Source: Carnobacterium_B sp045617425 (GTDB taxonomy: Bacteria > Bacillota > Bacilli > Lactobacillales > Carnobacteriaceae). Taken from it: a stretch of 64,000 nucleotides of DNA. Where the stretch lies: NCBI RefSeq assembly GCF_045617425.1, contig NZ_JAZLIO010000009.1:186001-250000 (forward strand). The letters are read 5' to 3'. Within the stretch, counting starts at the first letter, position 1. Every line of letters begins with the position of its first letter. The notes beneath the pieces were generated by a model. It was not told where the DNA came from, ran no database searches, and saw only the letters and a list, made by a program, of their open reading frames with translations. Position numbers and translations under genes: made by a program. Shown piece after piece: positions 33,833 to 41,235 of this stretch.

Positions 33833-35602
33833 TTAGACCCTAACTTCTTCTTTCTCTTCATCATATTCTAAAGCTTTTGTTCCTTGGTCTCCAGAACTGA
33901 CTCGAACGACATTCTCAACATTGTAGACAAAAATTTTCCCATCTCCAACTGTACCCGTATATAGTGCTTTTCGAGCAGTTTCTATCACCAGAGAAACTGG
34001 AATACTGCTAACCACTACTTCTAATCTTATTTTAGGAAGTAAATCCGCTTCGATTTCAACTCCTCTATAATAAGCTGTTTGTCCTTTTTGCAGGCCATAT
34101 CCTTGTACTTTTGTTACTGTCATACCTGTGATACCAATACCATTTAAAGATTTTTTCAAACTATCAAATTTAGACTCATTTGTTATAATGTCCACTTTCA
34201 TCAAACGAGCCTCTTCCTTTTCACCAGTTGTAAAAGGTGGCTTTACCTGTTGATGAATTTCAACTGTTTCACGACTATCTTCCTCATGGATAGCAAAAGG
34301 TCCTACATCTGAAAAAGCTAATTCAGGTTCTGGACTTTCAAATTTTAATCCTTCGAATAGGGGTTTTTGCCCAAAAGGAACCGTTACAAAGTCACCATAG
34401 CTTGATTCTAATCCGTGTTCTGAAATATCCATCCCTGCAATTTCTTCTTCTTCTGTTACTCGTAACCCAATTGTCTTATCAACGAGTTTAAACGTAATGA
34501 ACATAGTAATCGTTACCCATGCTATGACAGCGATAACTCCTAATAATTGAACCCCTAAAAGACTAATACCGCCGCCATAAAGCAGACCGTCATCAGTCGC
34601 AAAAACACCTACTAGAATCGTTCCTAAAGCACCCGAAATTCCATGAACTCCAAAAGCACCAACTGGATCATCAATTTTAACCTTTTTTTCAACAAATTCT
34701 ATTCCATAGACTAATGCAATAGAAGAAATAGCTCCTATAGCTACTGCACCAAATGGTGAAACTATCGCACATCCTGCTGTAATTCCTACTAAACCAGCTA
34801 GCGAACCATTTAGTGTCATAGAAACATCTGGTTTTCCATATTTTATCCATGTAATCACCATAGCAATTAAGGTAGCCGTTACTGCAGATAAATTTGTATT
34901 TAAAAAGATCGTCCCGATAAGAGCTAATGTTTCGTCACCCGTGGCGGAGACCGTTGAAGCCCCATTAAATCCAAACCAAGCAAACCAAAGAATGAAAACA
35001 CCTAAAGCTCCTAATGTTAGACTATGTCCTGGAATAGCTTTTGCTTTTCCATCTTTATCGTATTTTCCAATTCTAGCGCCAACAAGTTTTGCTCCGATTA
35101 AGGCTGTTACTCCACCAACCATATGAACAGCTGTAGAACCAGCAAAATCGACAAATCCTAATTGTGCTAACCATCCTCCACCCCAGATCCAATGTCCAGA
35201 AATAGGATAAACAACTGTAGAAATAATCAATGTGTAAACTAGGTATGCACTAAATTTTGTTCTTTCTGCCATTGCTCCGGAAACAATTGTTGCTGCAGTT
35301 GCAGCAAAGACCGTTTGAAACATTAAAAATACATACCCCGGTATAGTAGTGTCATAATTTCCTTGTACAAATAAATCCGGTTTTCCAAATAAACCAACTA
35401 TACTTGGACCAAACATTATTCCAAAACCAATGATCCAATACATTAAAGATCCTAATACAAAATCCATCAAATTTTTCATGATAATATTACCAGCATTTTT
35501 TGCTCTAGTAAATCCAGTTTCAACCATCGCAAAACCTGCTTGCATAAAAAATACTAATACCGTTCCAACAAGAACCCATAACGTATCCACAGATGAAAAC
35601 AT
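33833..35602 (-). CDS. amt: ammonium transporter fused to a PII signal domain
   Basis: A 589-residue fusion. Residues 1 to about 400 are an Amt channel: MVETGFTRAKNAGNI and the two pore histidines in VHMVGGVTAL and VHGISGALGT. After an acidic linker of about 70 residues, residues 468-589 form a complete PII domain: GITGMTVTKVQGYGLQKG, the T-loop QTAYYRGVEIEADLLPK and GKIFVYNVENVVRV. The Gln and Lys that bind ATP and 2-oxoglutarate in PII are kept, but the uridylylated Tyr51 is Ile here (about residue 517). It imports ammonium with its own nitrogen sensor attached. No separate glnK is nearby. GGGAGG precedes the ATG. Confidence 0.92.
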   Translation of the reverse strand: MFSSVDTLWVLVGTVLVFFMQAGFAMVETGFTRAKNAGNIIMKNLMDFVLGSLMYWIIGFGIMFGPSIVGLFGKPDLFVQGNYDTTIPGYVFLMFQTVFAATAATIVSGAMAERTKFSAYLVYTLIISTVVYPISGHWIWGGGWLAQLGFVDFAGSTAVHMVGGVTALIGAKLVGARIGKYDKDGKAKAIPGHSLTLGALGVFILWFAWFGFNGASTVSATGDETLALIGTIFLNTNLSAVTATLIAMVITWIKYGKPDVSMTLNGSLAGLVGITAGCAIVSPFGAVAIGAISSIALVYGIEFVEKKVKIDDPVGAFGVHGISGALGTILVGVFATDDGLLYGGGISLLGVQLLGVIAVIAWVTITMFITFKLVDKTIGLRVTEEEEIAGMDISEHGLESSYGDFVTVPFGQKPLFEGLKFESPEPELAFSDVGPFAIHEEDSRETVEIHQQVKPPFTTGEKEEARLMKVDIITNESKFDSLKKSLNGIGITGMTVTKVQGYGLQKGQTAYYRGVEIEADLLPKIRLEVVVSSIPVSLVIETARKALYTGTVGDGKIFVYNVENVVRVSSGDQGTKALEYDEEKEEVRV

Positions 35603-35624
35603 ATTTTTACCTCCCTTTTTTATA

Positions 35625-35641
35625 TGTTATAAAATCTAACA
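35625..35641 (-). promoter_or_regulatory. GlnR/TnrA box 1 in the amt promoter
   Basis: TGTTATAAAATCTAACA (plus strand) matches TGTNA-N7-TNACA perfectly. It lies 22 bp before the amt start and covers the predicted -10 box. Confidence 0.75.
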
Positions 35642-35661
35642 TTAAAAAAAGCTCTAAACAA
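35633..35661 (-). promoter_or_regulatory. amt promoter
   Basis: On the minus strand TTGTTT (35656-35661), a 17-bp spacer and TAGATT (35633-35638). The -10 lies inside GlnR box 1. Confidence 0.5.
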
Positions 35662-35692
35662 GCATTTTAAATTAAATAGCAAAAATAACCTA

Positions 35693-35743
35693 AAAAAGCT
35701 TTCAAACCATGTTATATTTTATAACATGTTTTGAAAGCTTTTT
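35693..35743 (-). terminator. terminator of the ROK gene
   Basis: 24-bp arms (35693-35716, 35720-35743) with one mismatch and a T6 run on the minus strand. Its inner part is the second GlnR-type box. Confidence 0.85.
35710..35726 (-). promoter_or_regulatory. GlnR/TnrA box 2, inside the terminator hairpin
   Basis: TGTTATATTTTATAACA matches TGTNA-N7-TNACA perfectly. It is centred 85 bp upstream of box 1, that is about eight helical turns. Confidence 0.65.
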
Positions 35744-35749
35744 ATTTTT

Positions 35750-36649
35750 TTACTCTTCATTCAATTTATAATTGTATAAAGCGCCAATGATATTTCCCTT
35801 GTTTCCAAACCTGCTTTTCATTATTTCAGGTACAATAAACACCCCTTCACCTAACTCTTCTTCATACACTTTACCTACGTTTTCTTTAATGAGTTGAATC
35901 AATAACGGATTTCCGCTAATTCCGCCGCTAATGATAATTCTTTCTGGATCTAAAATAGTTTGCAAGTTGAACAGTTGAATAGCTAATGTATAGCAGTAGT
36001 CATTCAAACAGGATGCGGCTTCTTTATTTCCACCTTCAATTAGTTCAAACATTTTAAAACCATCTATGGATTCTACAGGTAGTTTACATTGCAAAGCTAT
36101 ATTTTGAAACAACCGCCTTATTCCATTTTGATACCCAAACATGTAGGATGCATCCTTACTTCTAGCTGTATTCGTTTTAATAAATGAAAATTCTCCAGCA
36201 GAATAGTGCTGTCCTTTCAACACTGCACCGTTTACTACTATTCCTCCACCGATACCCGTTCCAAGATTCAGCATGATTCCATGTTGAATGCCTTTTAAAT
36301 TCCCTTTCCACAATTCTCCAAGTGTTGCTGCTTTGCCATCATTTTCTACATGAATCGTTGTTTGACATCTCGTTTCCAACATCTCAACCATATTCATTTT
36401 CTTGATGTATTTTAATGATCCACCATGAACAGCATATCCCGTTTTTGAATGAATAATACCCGGCATGCTAATGGCCATACCTTCAATTTGATGAGCATAT
36501 TCATCATAAATATCTCCCATCATGTCTAGGAAATGCGTTAACGATTGCATAGGTGTTTTTCTAGTCTTGATTTCTCTTAGTTCACCTTGATTATTGATCA
36601 ACCCATAATTCGTTTCTGTGCCTCCAATATCAATGCCTAAATAATACAC
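35750..36649 (-). CDS. ROK family sugar kinase (BglK-like)
   Basis: A 299-residue ROK protein: LGIDIGGTETNYGLI at the N-terminus (phosphate loop), VENDGKAATLGELWKG with the catalytic Asp, and LGTGIGGGIVVNG. The usual CxCGxxGCxE zinc motif is missing; the region reads SAGEFSFIKTNT, as in BglK-type beta-glucoside kinases that also lack it. There is no DNA-binding domain. I choose GTG 36649, because AAGGAGG sits 7 bp before it and inside the longer frame that would begin at 36676. It is a single gene; the sugar is unknown. Confidence 0.8.
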   Translation of the reverse strand: MYYLGIDIGGTETNYGLINNQGELREIKTRKTPMQSLTHFLDMMGDIYDEYAHQIEGMAISMPGIIHSKTGYAVHGGSLKYIKKMNMVEMLETRCQTTIHVENDGKAATLGELWKGNLKGIQHGIMLNLGTGIGGGIVVNGAVLKGQHYSAGEFSFIKTNTARSKDASYMFGYQNGIRRLFQNIALQCKLPVESIDGFKMFELIEGGNKEAASCLNDYCYTLAIQLFNLQTILDPERIIISGGISGNPLLIQLIKENVGKVYEEELGEGVFIVPEIMKSRFGNKGNIIGALYNYKLNEE

Positions 36650-36730
36650 TAATTTCGCCTCCTTCATCATTTCCACTCTACTTTTCTTGCCTTTAGTTTA
36701 CCACTATCTGTTAATGAATAGAACGGTTAC

Positions 36731-36782
36731 ACGGTATTCATTTTTATATTTCTATCTCGGTTATTATCAAAATGAATACCGT
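36731..36782 (-). promoter_or_regulatory. promoter framed by a 14-bp inverted repeat
   Basis: ACGGTATTCATTTT (36731-36744) and its exact reverse complement (36769-36782) flank a minus-strand promoter: TTGATA (36765-36770), 16-bp spacer, TATAAA (36743-36748). Both boxes touch the repeat arms, as expected for an operator of a dimeric repressor. It belongs to the ROK gene. The regulator is unknown. Confidence 0.55.
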
Positions 36783-36915
36783 TGTTTATTTCAGCTTACA
36801 ATCGTTATGTAATACTATTCTAGCTTTTTGTTACACAACTAACATCCTATTTGCTCATTATCTATGCTATACTTTTTGAGTATGCAAATGCAAGACGATT
36901 TATGGGGGTAAACTA

Positions 36916-38403
36916 TTGAAAAAGAAAGTAATAACAGGAATTATGGCTTCGATGATGTTCGCTAGTCCATTTTTACCAACTGTTGCTCAAGCGGCTACGT
37001 TGGAAGAGATGGAACAAGAAAAAAACGAACTTGAATCACAATCATCAGAGCTTAATAATAGAATCCAAGAACAAGACGAAACCTTAAACGACTTAGAAAC
37101 AGAAAAAGGTCATTTAGAATCAGACATCACTACACTGCAAGTTCAAATTGACGAAACGGTTATGAAATTACACAATCAAGAACAAAAATTAGAAGAGTCT
37201 AAAGCAAAAGTTGAACTATTGAAAAATGAAATTGAAGCTTTAAAAGCACTCATTGCTCAACGGACAGGCAAGCTTGAAAACCAAGCGCGTTCTGTACAAA
37301 CGGATGGGAGTACTTCTAATTTAATAGGCCTTATGTTAACTGCTGAAAGTTTTTCAGACTTAGTAGGACGCATAGGCATTGTTAATCAACTTGTCACAGC
37401 TAATAAGACTATTGTAACTGAACAAGCGGTGGACCAAAAATCTTTGGAAACTAATGAAGTAAAAGCCGAATTTGAAAAAGTTGCTATTGAAGAAACAAAA
37501 AATGCGATTGAATTATCTAAAAATAATCTAGTCGCTCAAAAAGCTGAAATGGATGATAAAATCGTCCAGGTTGCTATTCAATATGATATGACAGAAGAAG
37601 AAAAAAATACATTTGTTAAAGAGCAGCAAGTAATTGCTACTCAAACAAGTACTTTATCTGAAGAAATGCAAGAAGAACGTCAACGTATAATTGAAGAAGA
37701 ACAAGCAAGACAATTAGCCATTCAAAAAGCTGCTGAAGAAGAAGCTAAAAAGGCTGCTGCTGAGGAAGAAACTAGATTAACGGCTATTGCGGCTCAAGAA
37801 AAAGCTGAACGAGAAAAAGCAGAGCAAGAGGAAGCTTCTAAAAAAGCTGCCGAACAAAAAACAACAATTGCCAGCTCTTCTCCTGACAAATCAACAAGTG
37901 CTAATAAATCGAGTAGTTCATCAAATAGTTCTAGTAATTCTAGTTCGTCAAAAAAACCGACTGTTACACCCAAACCAGAACCTAAGCCAGAACCTAAACC
38001 AGAATCAAAACCGTCATCTAATTCAGGTTTTATTCATCCTAGTGGCGGATATTCTACTTCACCTTATGGCTATCGTATACATCCAATTACAGGCGAGCAT
38101 AAATTACATGGGGGAATTGACTTTGGTGGTGGTGGAGCAATCGTAGCCGCTCAAAGTGGTACAGTTGTCATTGCAGGATATCATTCATCATGGGGATACT
38201 ATGTAAAAATTGACCATGGAAATGGCATGCAAACTCTTTATGCTCATATGGTTGCAGGAAGTTTACTTGTTTCTCCAGGGCAACAGGTCTCTCAAGGCCA
38301 ACAAATTGGAACAATGGGAACAACTGGATCTTCTACCGGAGTACATTTACATTTTGAAATGTACAAAAATGGAACTCGTGTTAACCCTTCTTCTTATCTA
38401 TAA
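36916..38403 (+). CDS. secreted M23 peptidase with N-terminal coiled coil (murein hydrolase)
   Basis: A 495-residue secreted protein. A signal peptide ends near AQA-A (about residue 27). Residues about 28-290 form coiled coils like those of PcsB and EnvC, followed by Ser/Asn-rich and PKPEP repeats. The C-terminal M23 domain holds the zinc ligands in HKLHGGIDFG and HLHFEMY. It cuts peptidoglycan peptides at the cell surface, probably during division or wall growth. The start is TTG 36916 behind GGGGGT; an extended -10 (TGCTATACT) ends near 36873. It is a single gene with a terminator. PcsB proper carries CHAP rather than M23. Confidence 0.88.
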   Translation: MKKKVITGIMASMMFASPFLPTVAQAATLEEMEQEKNELESQSSELNNRIQEQDETLNDLETEKGHLESDITTLQVQIDETVMKLHNQEQKLEESKAKVELLKNEIEALKALIAQRTGKLENQARSVQTDGSTSNLIGLMLTAESFSDLVGRIGIVNQLVTANKTIVTEQAVDQKSLETNEVKAEFEKVAIEETKNAIELSKNNLVAQKAEMDDKIVQVAIQYDMTEEEKNTFVKEQQVIATQTSTLSEEMQEERQRIIEEEQARQLAIQKAAEEEAKKAAAEEETRLTAIAAQEKAEREKAEQEEASKKAAEQKTTIASSSPDKSTSANKSSSSSNSSSNSSSSKKPTVTPKPEPKPEPKPESKPSSNSGFIHPSGGYSTSPYGYRIHPITGEHKLHGGIDFGGGGAIVAAQSGTVVIAGYHSSWGYYVKIDHGNGMQTLYAHMVAGSLLVSPGQQVSQGQQIGTMGTTGSSTGVHLHFEMYKNGTRVNPSSYL

Positions 38404-38419
38404 ATAGAACAGTTAACTA

Positions 38420-38464
38420 AAAAAGACAGAAAGTTCAGTTTTGCAATGAACTTTCTGTCTTTTT
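38420..38464. terminator. bidirectional intrinsic terminator
   Basis: Perfect 18-bp arms (38420-38437, 38447-38464) separate the M23 gene from the convergent ECF operon. Confidence 0.9.
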
Positions 38465-38471
38465 ATCTTTT

Positions 38472-39023
38472 TTACTTCCAATCACCATTGGAATAATACT
38501 TGTTAAGAAATTTTTTTAATAAAGGAAATAAAATCGGTGCTAGAATCAAATAAAACCCACTATTCCCTGCTGCATGCATTGTATCATAAGGAATACCTGA
38601 AGCATAATAAATCCAAAAATTTTGAATACCAAAAAAAGGGGCTTGGATCAGTGAGATAATGAATCCATATAAATAGCCGGTAAATCCAGCATAAATAACC
38701 ATCAGTGCAAAAGGAATTTTTTTAAACATAGGTTTGATTACTAGTCCCGTAACCAAAATCACTACAAAGAATGAACCGATTTGAGCAATTGTCCAGACAC
38801 CCATCCCAAGTGTCATATTTGATAAAAAAATCGACAATACAGATACTATTAGAGCATCACTTATTCCTAAGGTTAACGTTAAAATAATTAAGATAACCGT
38901 TACTGGCTGAACATTCGGCAGGAACTGGAGCAATTGACGGCTAACTTGGCAAAGTGCTGTGAGAAAGGCAAGTAAGGTTATTCTTTGAATGGATAATTTT
39001 CCAACACTTTTATTGCGAAGCAT
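38472..39023 (-). CDS. ECF transporter S component, probably for cobalamin
   Basis: A 183-residue membrane protein with about six segments and the start LAFLTALCQVSRQLLQFLPN, typical of ECF S-components (substrate-specific subunits). It would join the shared EcfA-EcfA'-EcfT module encoded elsewhere. Its start overlaps the stop of a DUF4430 lipoprotein gene by 14 bp, and a broken cobalamin adenosyltransferase lies upstream on the same strand. This context suggests B12 or a precursor as cargo, as in CbrT-like proteins. The substrate is inference. Confidence 0.75.
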   Translation of the reverse strand: MLRNKSVGKLSIQRITLLAFLTALCQVSRQLLQFLPNVQPVTVILIILTLTLGISDALIVSVLSIFLSNMTLGMGVWTIAQIGSFFVVILVTGLVIKPMFKKIPFALMVIYAGFTGYLYGFIISLIQAPFFGIQNFWIYYASGIPYDTMHAAGNSGFYLILAPILFPLLKKFLNKYYSNGDWK

Positions 39024-39429
39024 TTAAAAACCACTTCACCAAATCTCCATTTTGTAACTCGTATTCATCTGCTCCTACAGTTGCCTTTGTATTGTTTACT
39101 TCGTACATCCAATACTTTCCTGCTTCCTCGTCTTGCTTCATTCCTTCAATAGAAGAAATATATCCGCCTTCTTCAACTACTTCATATTCTTTTTTTAGGG
39201 CTTCTAAGACCGTAGTGCCCTCGGATACTTCTAAGTTTTTTGTTGCTGTGTCTACTTCTTTTCCGTCTTCTTCTAATGCAATAATAATAGAGAGTGTTTC
39301 TTTAACCTGACCTTCTACCAAGGAAGTGCTTTTTTCAGCAGAAGAGTCTGATTCTGACATAGTCGTTTCTCCACAGGCTACTAAACTAAGAGCGGTTAAT
39401 CCTATAAGTCCTAATTTAATGATTTTCAT
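39010..39429 (-). CDS. DUF4430 lipoprotein
   Basis: A 139-residue lipoprotein: signal segment with lipobox LSLVACG (Cys near residue 20) and a DUF4430 domain (residues about 45-137; SEGTTVLEALKKEY, GKYWMYEVNN, GDLVKWFLNASQ). DUF4430 is related to the C-terminal domain of transcobalamin, so B12 binding at the cell surface is plausible. It overlaps the ECF S-component gene by 14 bp, which suggests it hands ligand to that transporter. That handover is inference. Confidence 0.8.
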   Translation of the reverse strand: MKIIKLGLIGLTALSLVACGETTMSESDSSAEKSTSLVEGQVKETLSIIIALEEDGKEVDTATKNLEVSEGTTVLEALKKEYEVVEEGGYISSIEGMKQDEEAGKYWMYEVNNTKATVGADEYELQNGDLVKWFLNASQ

Positions 39430-39476
39430 CTTATTTATTCCTCCAATTATCGAATACCTCTGCTCAATTATTCTTT

Positions 39477-39841
39477 TTAACTTAAATCTTCTTTTTTTAA
39501 TTCAGGATGAAAAACTTTTCCTCCTCTTTCGTATAAAATTTCCTTTACATTATAGTGATGATTGACAGCTCTAGCAACAGCGAAAAAATAATCAGATAAT
39601 CGATTCATATAAACTACAACATATTGATTCACCGTTTCCTCAAATCCTATACTAACAATAGATCTTTCTGCTCTTAACGTTGAATCTCCTTCTTCTAGTT
39701 GGATCACAATATATCCAATCAACGAATTTAATTCATCTATTGTTCCATAGGCATCCACGCGATTTGTGTCTTTTCTTACCTTCTCGCCACTAATTAAATT
39801 TGTATACCCTTTTTATCGCCCGTCTTTGTATAAAGTTGCAC
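39477..39841 (-). pseudogene. PduO-type cobalamin adenosyltransferase, broken
   Basis: The gene starts at GTG 39841 behind AAGGAGAG with LYTKTGD, the family N-terminus, then hits a frameshift in a run of five A (39810-39814) and a stop. In the next frame it goes on with GYTNLISGEKV and RVDAYGTIDELNSLIGY. The centre, about 80 residues in intact proteins, is then missing: LEEGDSTLRAERS leads straight to the end region VVVYMNRLSDYFFAVARAVNH. Intact enzymes of about 190 residues turn cob(I)alamin into adenosylcobalamin. Frameshift plus internal deletion mean it is very likely inactive. It is first in the B12-related group. Confidence 0.8.
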
Positions 39842-39878
39842 AAATACTCTCCTTCTATTTTGTTGCATCTGTTCAAAA

Positions 39879-39925
39879 ACACTATATATCAGATTGATTT
39901 ATTTTTCAACCACAACATATAGTGC
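39879..39925 (-). promoter_or_regulatory. NrdR-like box pair and promoter of the B12 group
   Basis: Two sites like ACACWATATATWGTGT lie at 39879-39894 (12 of 16) and 39910-39925 (13 of 16), start to start 31 bp, the spacing usual for NrdR. Between and over them on the minus strand is a promoter: TTGAAA (39904-39909), 17-bp spacer, TATAGT (39881-39886). One box covers the -10. Confidence 0.5.
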
Positions 39926-39929
39926 GACA

Positions 39930-39963
39930 AAAAAAGATCGAGTTATTAAACTCAATCTTTTTT
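39930..39963 (-). terminator. terminator of the CAP-domain gene
   Basis: 15-bp arms (39930-39944, 39949-39963) with one U-G pair on the minus strand, followed there by T7. Confidence 0.8.
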
Positions 39964-39996
39964 ACTATTCACCTAACAGGTTTATGCATAAAACAC

Positions 39997-40644
39997 TTAT
40001 AATGGTGTTCCAAATATTTGAACAATATAAAGATTGGTGCCATCATAATGAACACCAATTCCTACTTCTTCAAAATCCTTTTTTACCATATTTTCATAAT
40101 GCCCTGGACTATCTTTTAATCCTTTAAACAACCATTCAGCCATTTCTTTTTCCGCCAGGTAATTCGTTCCCATTGCTAAATTTTCTCCCGCTAACCGGTA
40201 AGAATAGTTAACTTCTGGCTCTTCTAATACGGTAAAAGTAGCTTTTCCATCAGGACGTGTATGGGAAAATGATTCTCCTGTTTCAATTGCTCGTATATTA
40301 GCTGCTTTTTTTAACTGATCATTTGAACTTACAGGCGCAACTCCCAATTCACTTCTTAAATCATTTAATAATTCTAACATCCGGTTTTCCACAACTGCAA
40401 CATCAATTTCATCGGTCTCTGTTAAATCATTCGTGCTTGTTGAATCCACATTCATTGATTGTTCTTGTTCACTCGTATTTGGGGTCTCTTCTACAAGTAC
40501 TAATGGATTATCATTCAACTTGTTCTCCATCAGAGAAATAGTATCACTAATCTTTGTACCTTCTAAAATAGTCGAACTGCCTAACCAGTAGCCAAAACCA
40601 ATCAAAAAAATCAATACTAAACTATATGAGAAAAATTTTCTCAT
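39997..40644 (-). CDS. CAP-domain protein, membrane-anchored (YkwD-like)
   Basis: A 215-residue protein with an N-terminal membrane segment (about residues 5-25), an acidic S/T/N-rich linker and a C-terminal CAP (SCP/PR-1) domain: MLELLNDLRSELGVAPV, SFSHTRPDGK, and GHYENMVKKDFEEVGIGVHY. Bacterial CAP proteins of this type are extracytoplasmic; their role is mostly unknown and some affect sporulation or wall biology. I choose ATG 40644, with GAAAGG before it; the longer frame from 40713 overlaps an extended -10 (TGGTATACT). It is a single gene. Confidence 0.8.
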   Translation of the reverse strand: MRKFFSYSLVLIFLIGFGYWLGSSTILEGTKISDTISLMENKLNDNPLVLVEETPNTSEQEQSMNVDSTSTNDLTETDEIDVAVVENRMLELLNDLRSELGVAPVSSNDQLKKAANIRAIETGESFSHTRPDGKATFTVLEEPEVNYSYRLAGENLAMGTNYLAEKEMAEWLFKGLKDSPGHYENMVKKDFEEVGIGVHYDGTNLYIVQIFGTPL

Positions 40645-40779
40645 TCCATCAAACCTTTCTTTTTGTTCTCTTTCACTTACTGCTAATAGTATACCAAAAA
40701 TGATTGAGTACACCTATATTTTAAAACGAACCGATTTGTTTTATACTTACCTTTAAACTTGATCAACTTGCTTTTTGAT

Positions 40780-41109
40780 CTATCTAAGTTCCTCTATCAA
40801 TTTATCCATTGATTTCATGATCGACTTTCCTATCCACCAATCTATTTTGAAAATCCCACTTTCACTGCCTGATACGATTATAATCACTTCAACTTGTTCA
40901 TTTTCTAAAGGATGGATATGAAGAGTCAAACTTGCTACACTGTCATTTCTAAAAAAGTATTTTTCAAAAACAGTTAAAAAGCCTTTCCCATATTCAAAAT
41001 CTAATCCGTAGGTAGCCGATTGTTCATAATGATCAACCATTAAGTTCTGTTTAAAATAGTCCAAAATTTCAACACTATTTCCATTCAATATAACTTGTTT
41101 TTCTTTCAT
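40780..41109 (-). CDS. small protein of unknown function
   Basis: A 109-residue soluble protein without signal or membrane segment. A mixed alpha/beta pattern is visible, with VASLTLHIHPLENEQVEVIII in the middle (short amphipathic strands) and a basic helix at the C-terminus. It may belong to a DUF6054-like family, but I am not sure. ATG 41109 is chosen because AAAGG lies 9 bp before it; the ATG at 41118 abuts that site. It is a single gene. No function can be given. Confidence 0.5.
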   Translation of the reverse strand: MKEKQVILNGNSVEILDYFKQNLMVDHYEQSATYGLDFEYGKGFLTVFEKYFFRNDSVASLTLHIHPLENEQVEVIIIVSGSESGIFKIDWWIGKSIMKSMDKLIEELR

Positions 41110-41235
41110 TTCATCCATCCTTTAAATTTGATTAGTTAGCTTTATTATGCTGAATTTTCTATCTTTACACAAGATAAATGGTATACTTTTTAGAGACTAT
41201 GTAAAACAATTAATACAATAAAGGGGGCTACTCAT

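Noticed and set aside
37955..38010. Pro-Glu-Lys repeat in the M23 protein as a mobile or phase-variable repeat
   Set aside because: It is a short linker repeat common in secreted wall hydrolases; no frame-shifting unit length is present.
37787..38407. Frames inside the M23 gene in another register
   Set aside because: They come from repetitive Lys/Glu/Pro codons of the linker and have no ribosome sites.
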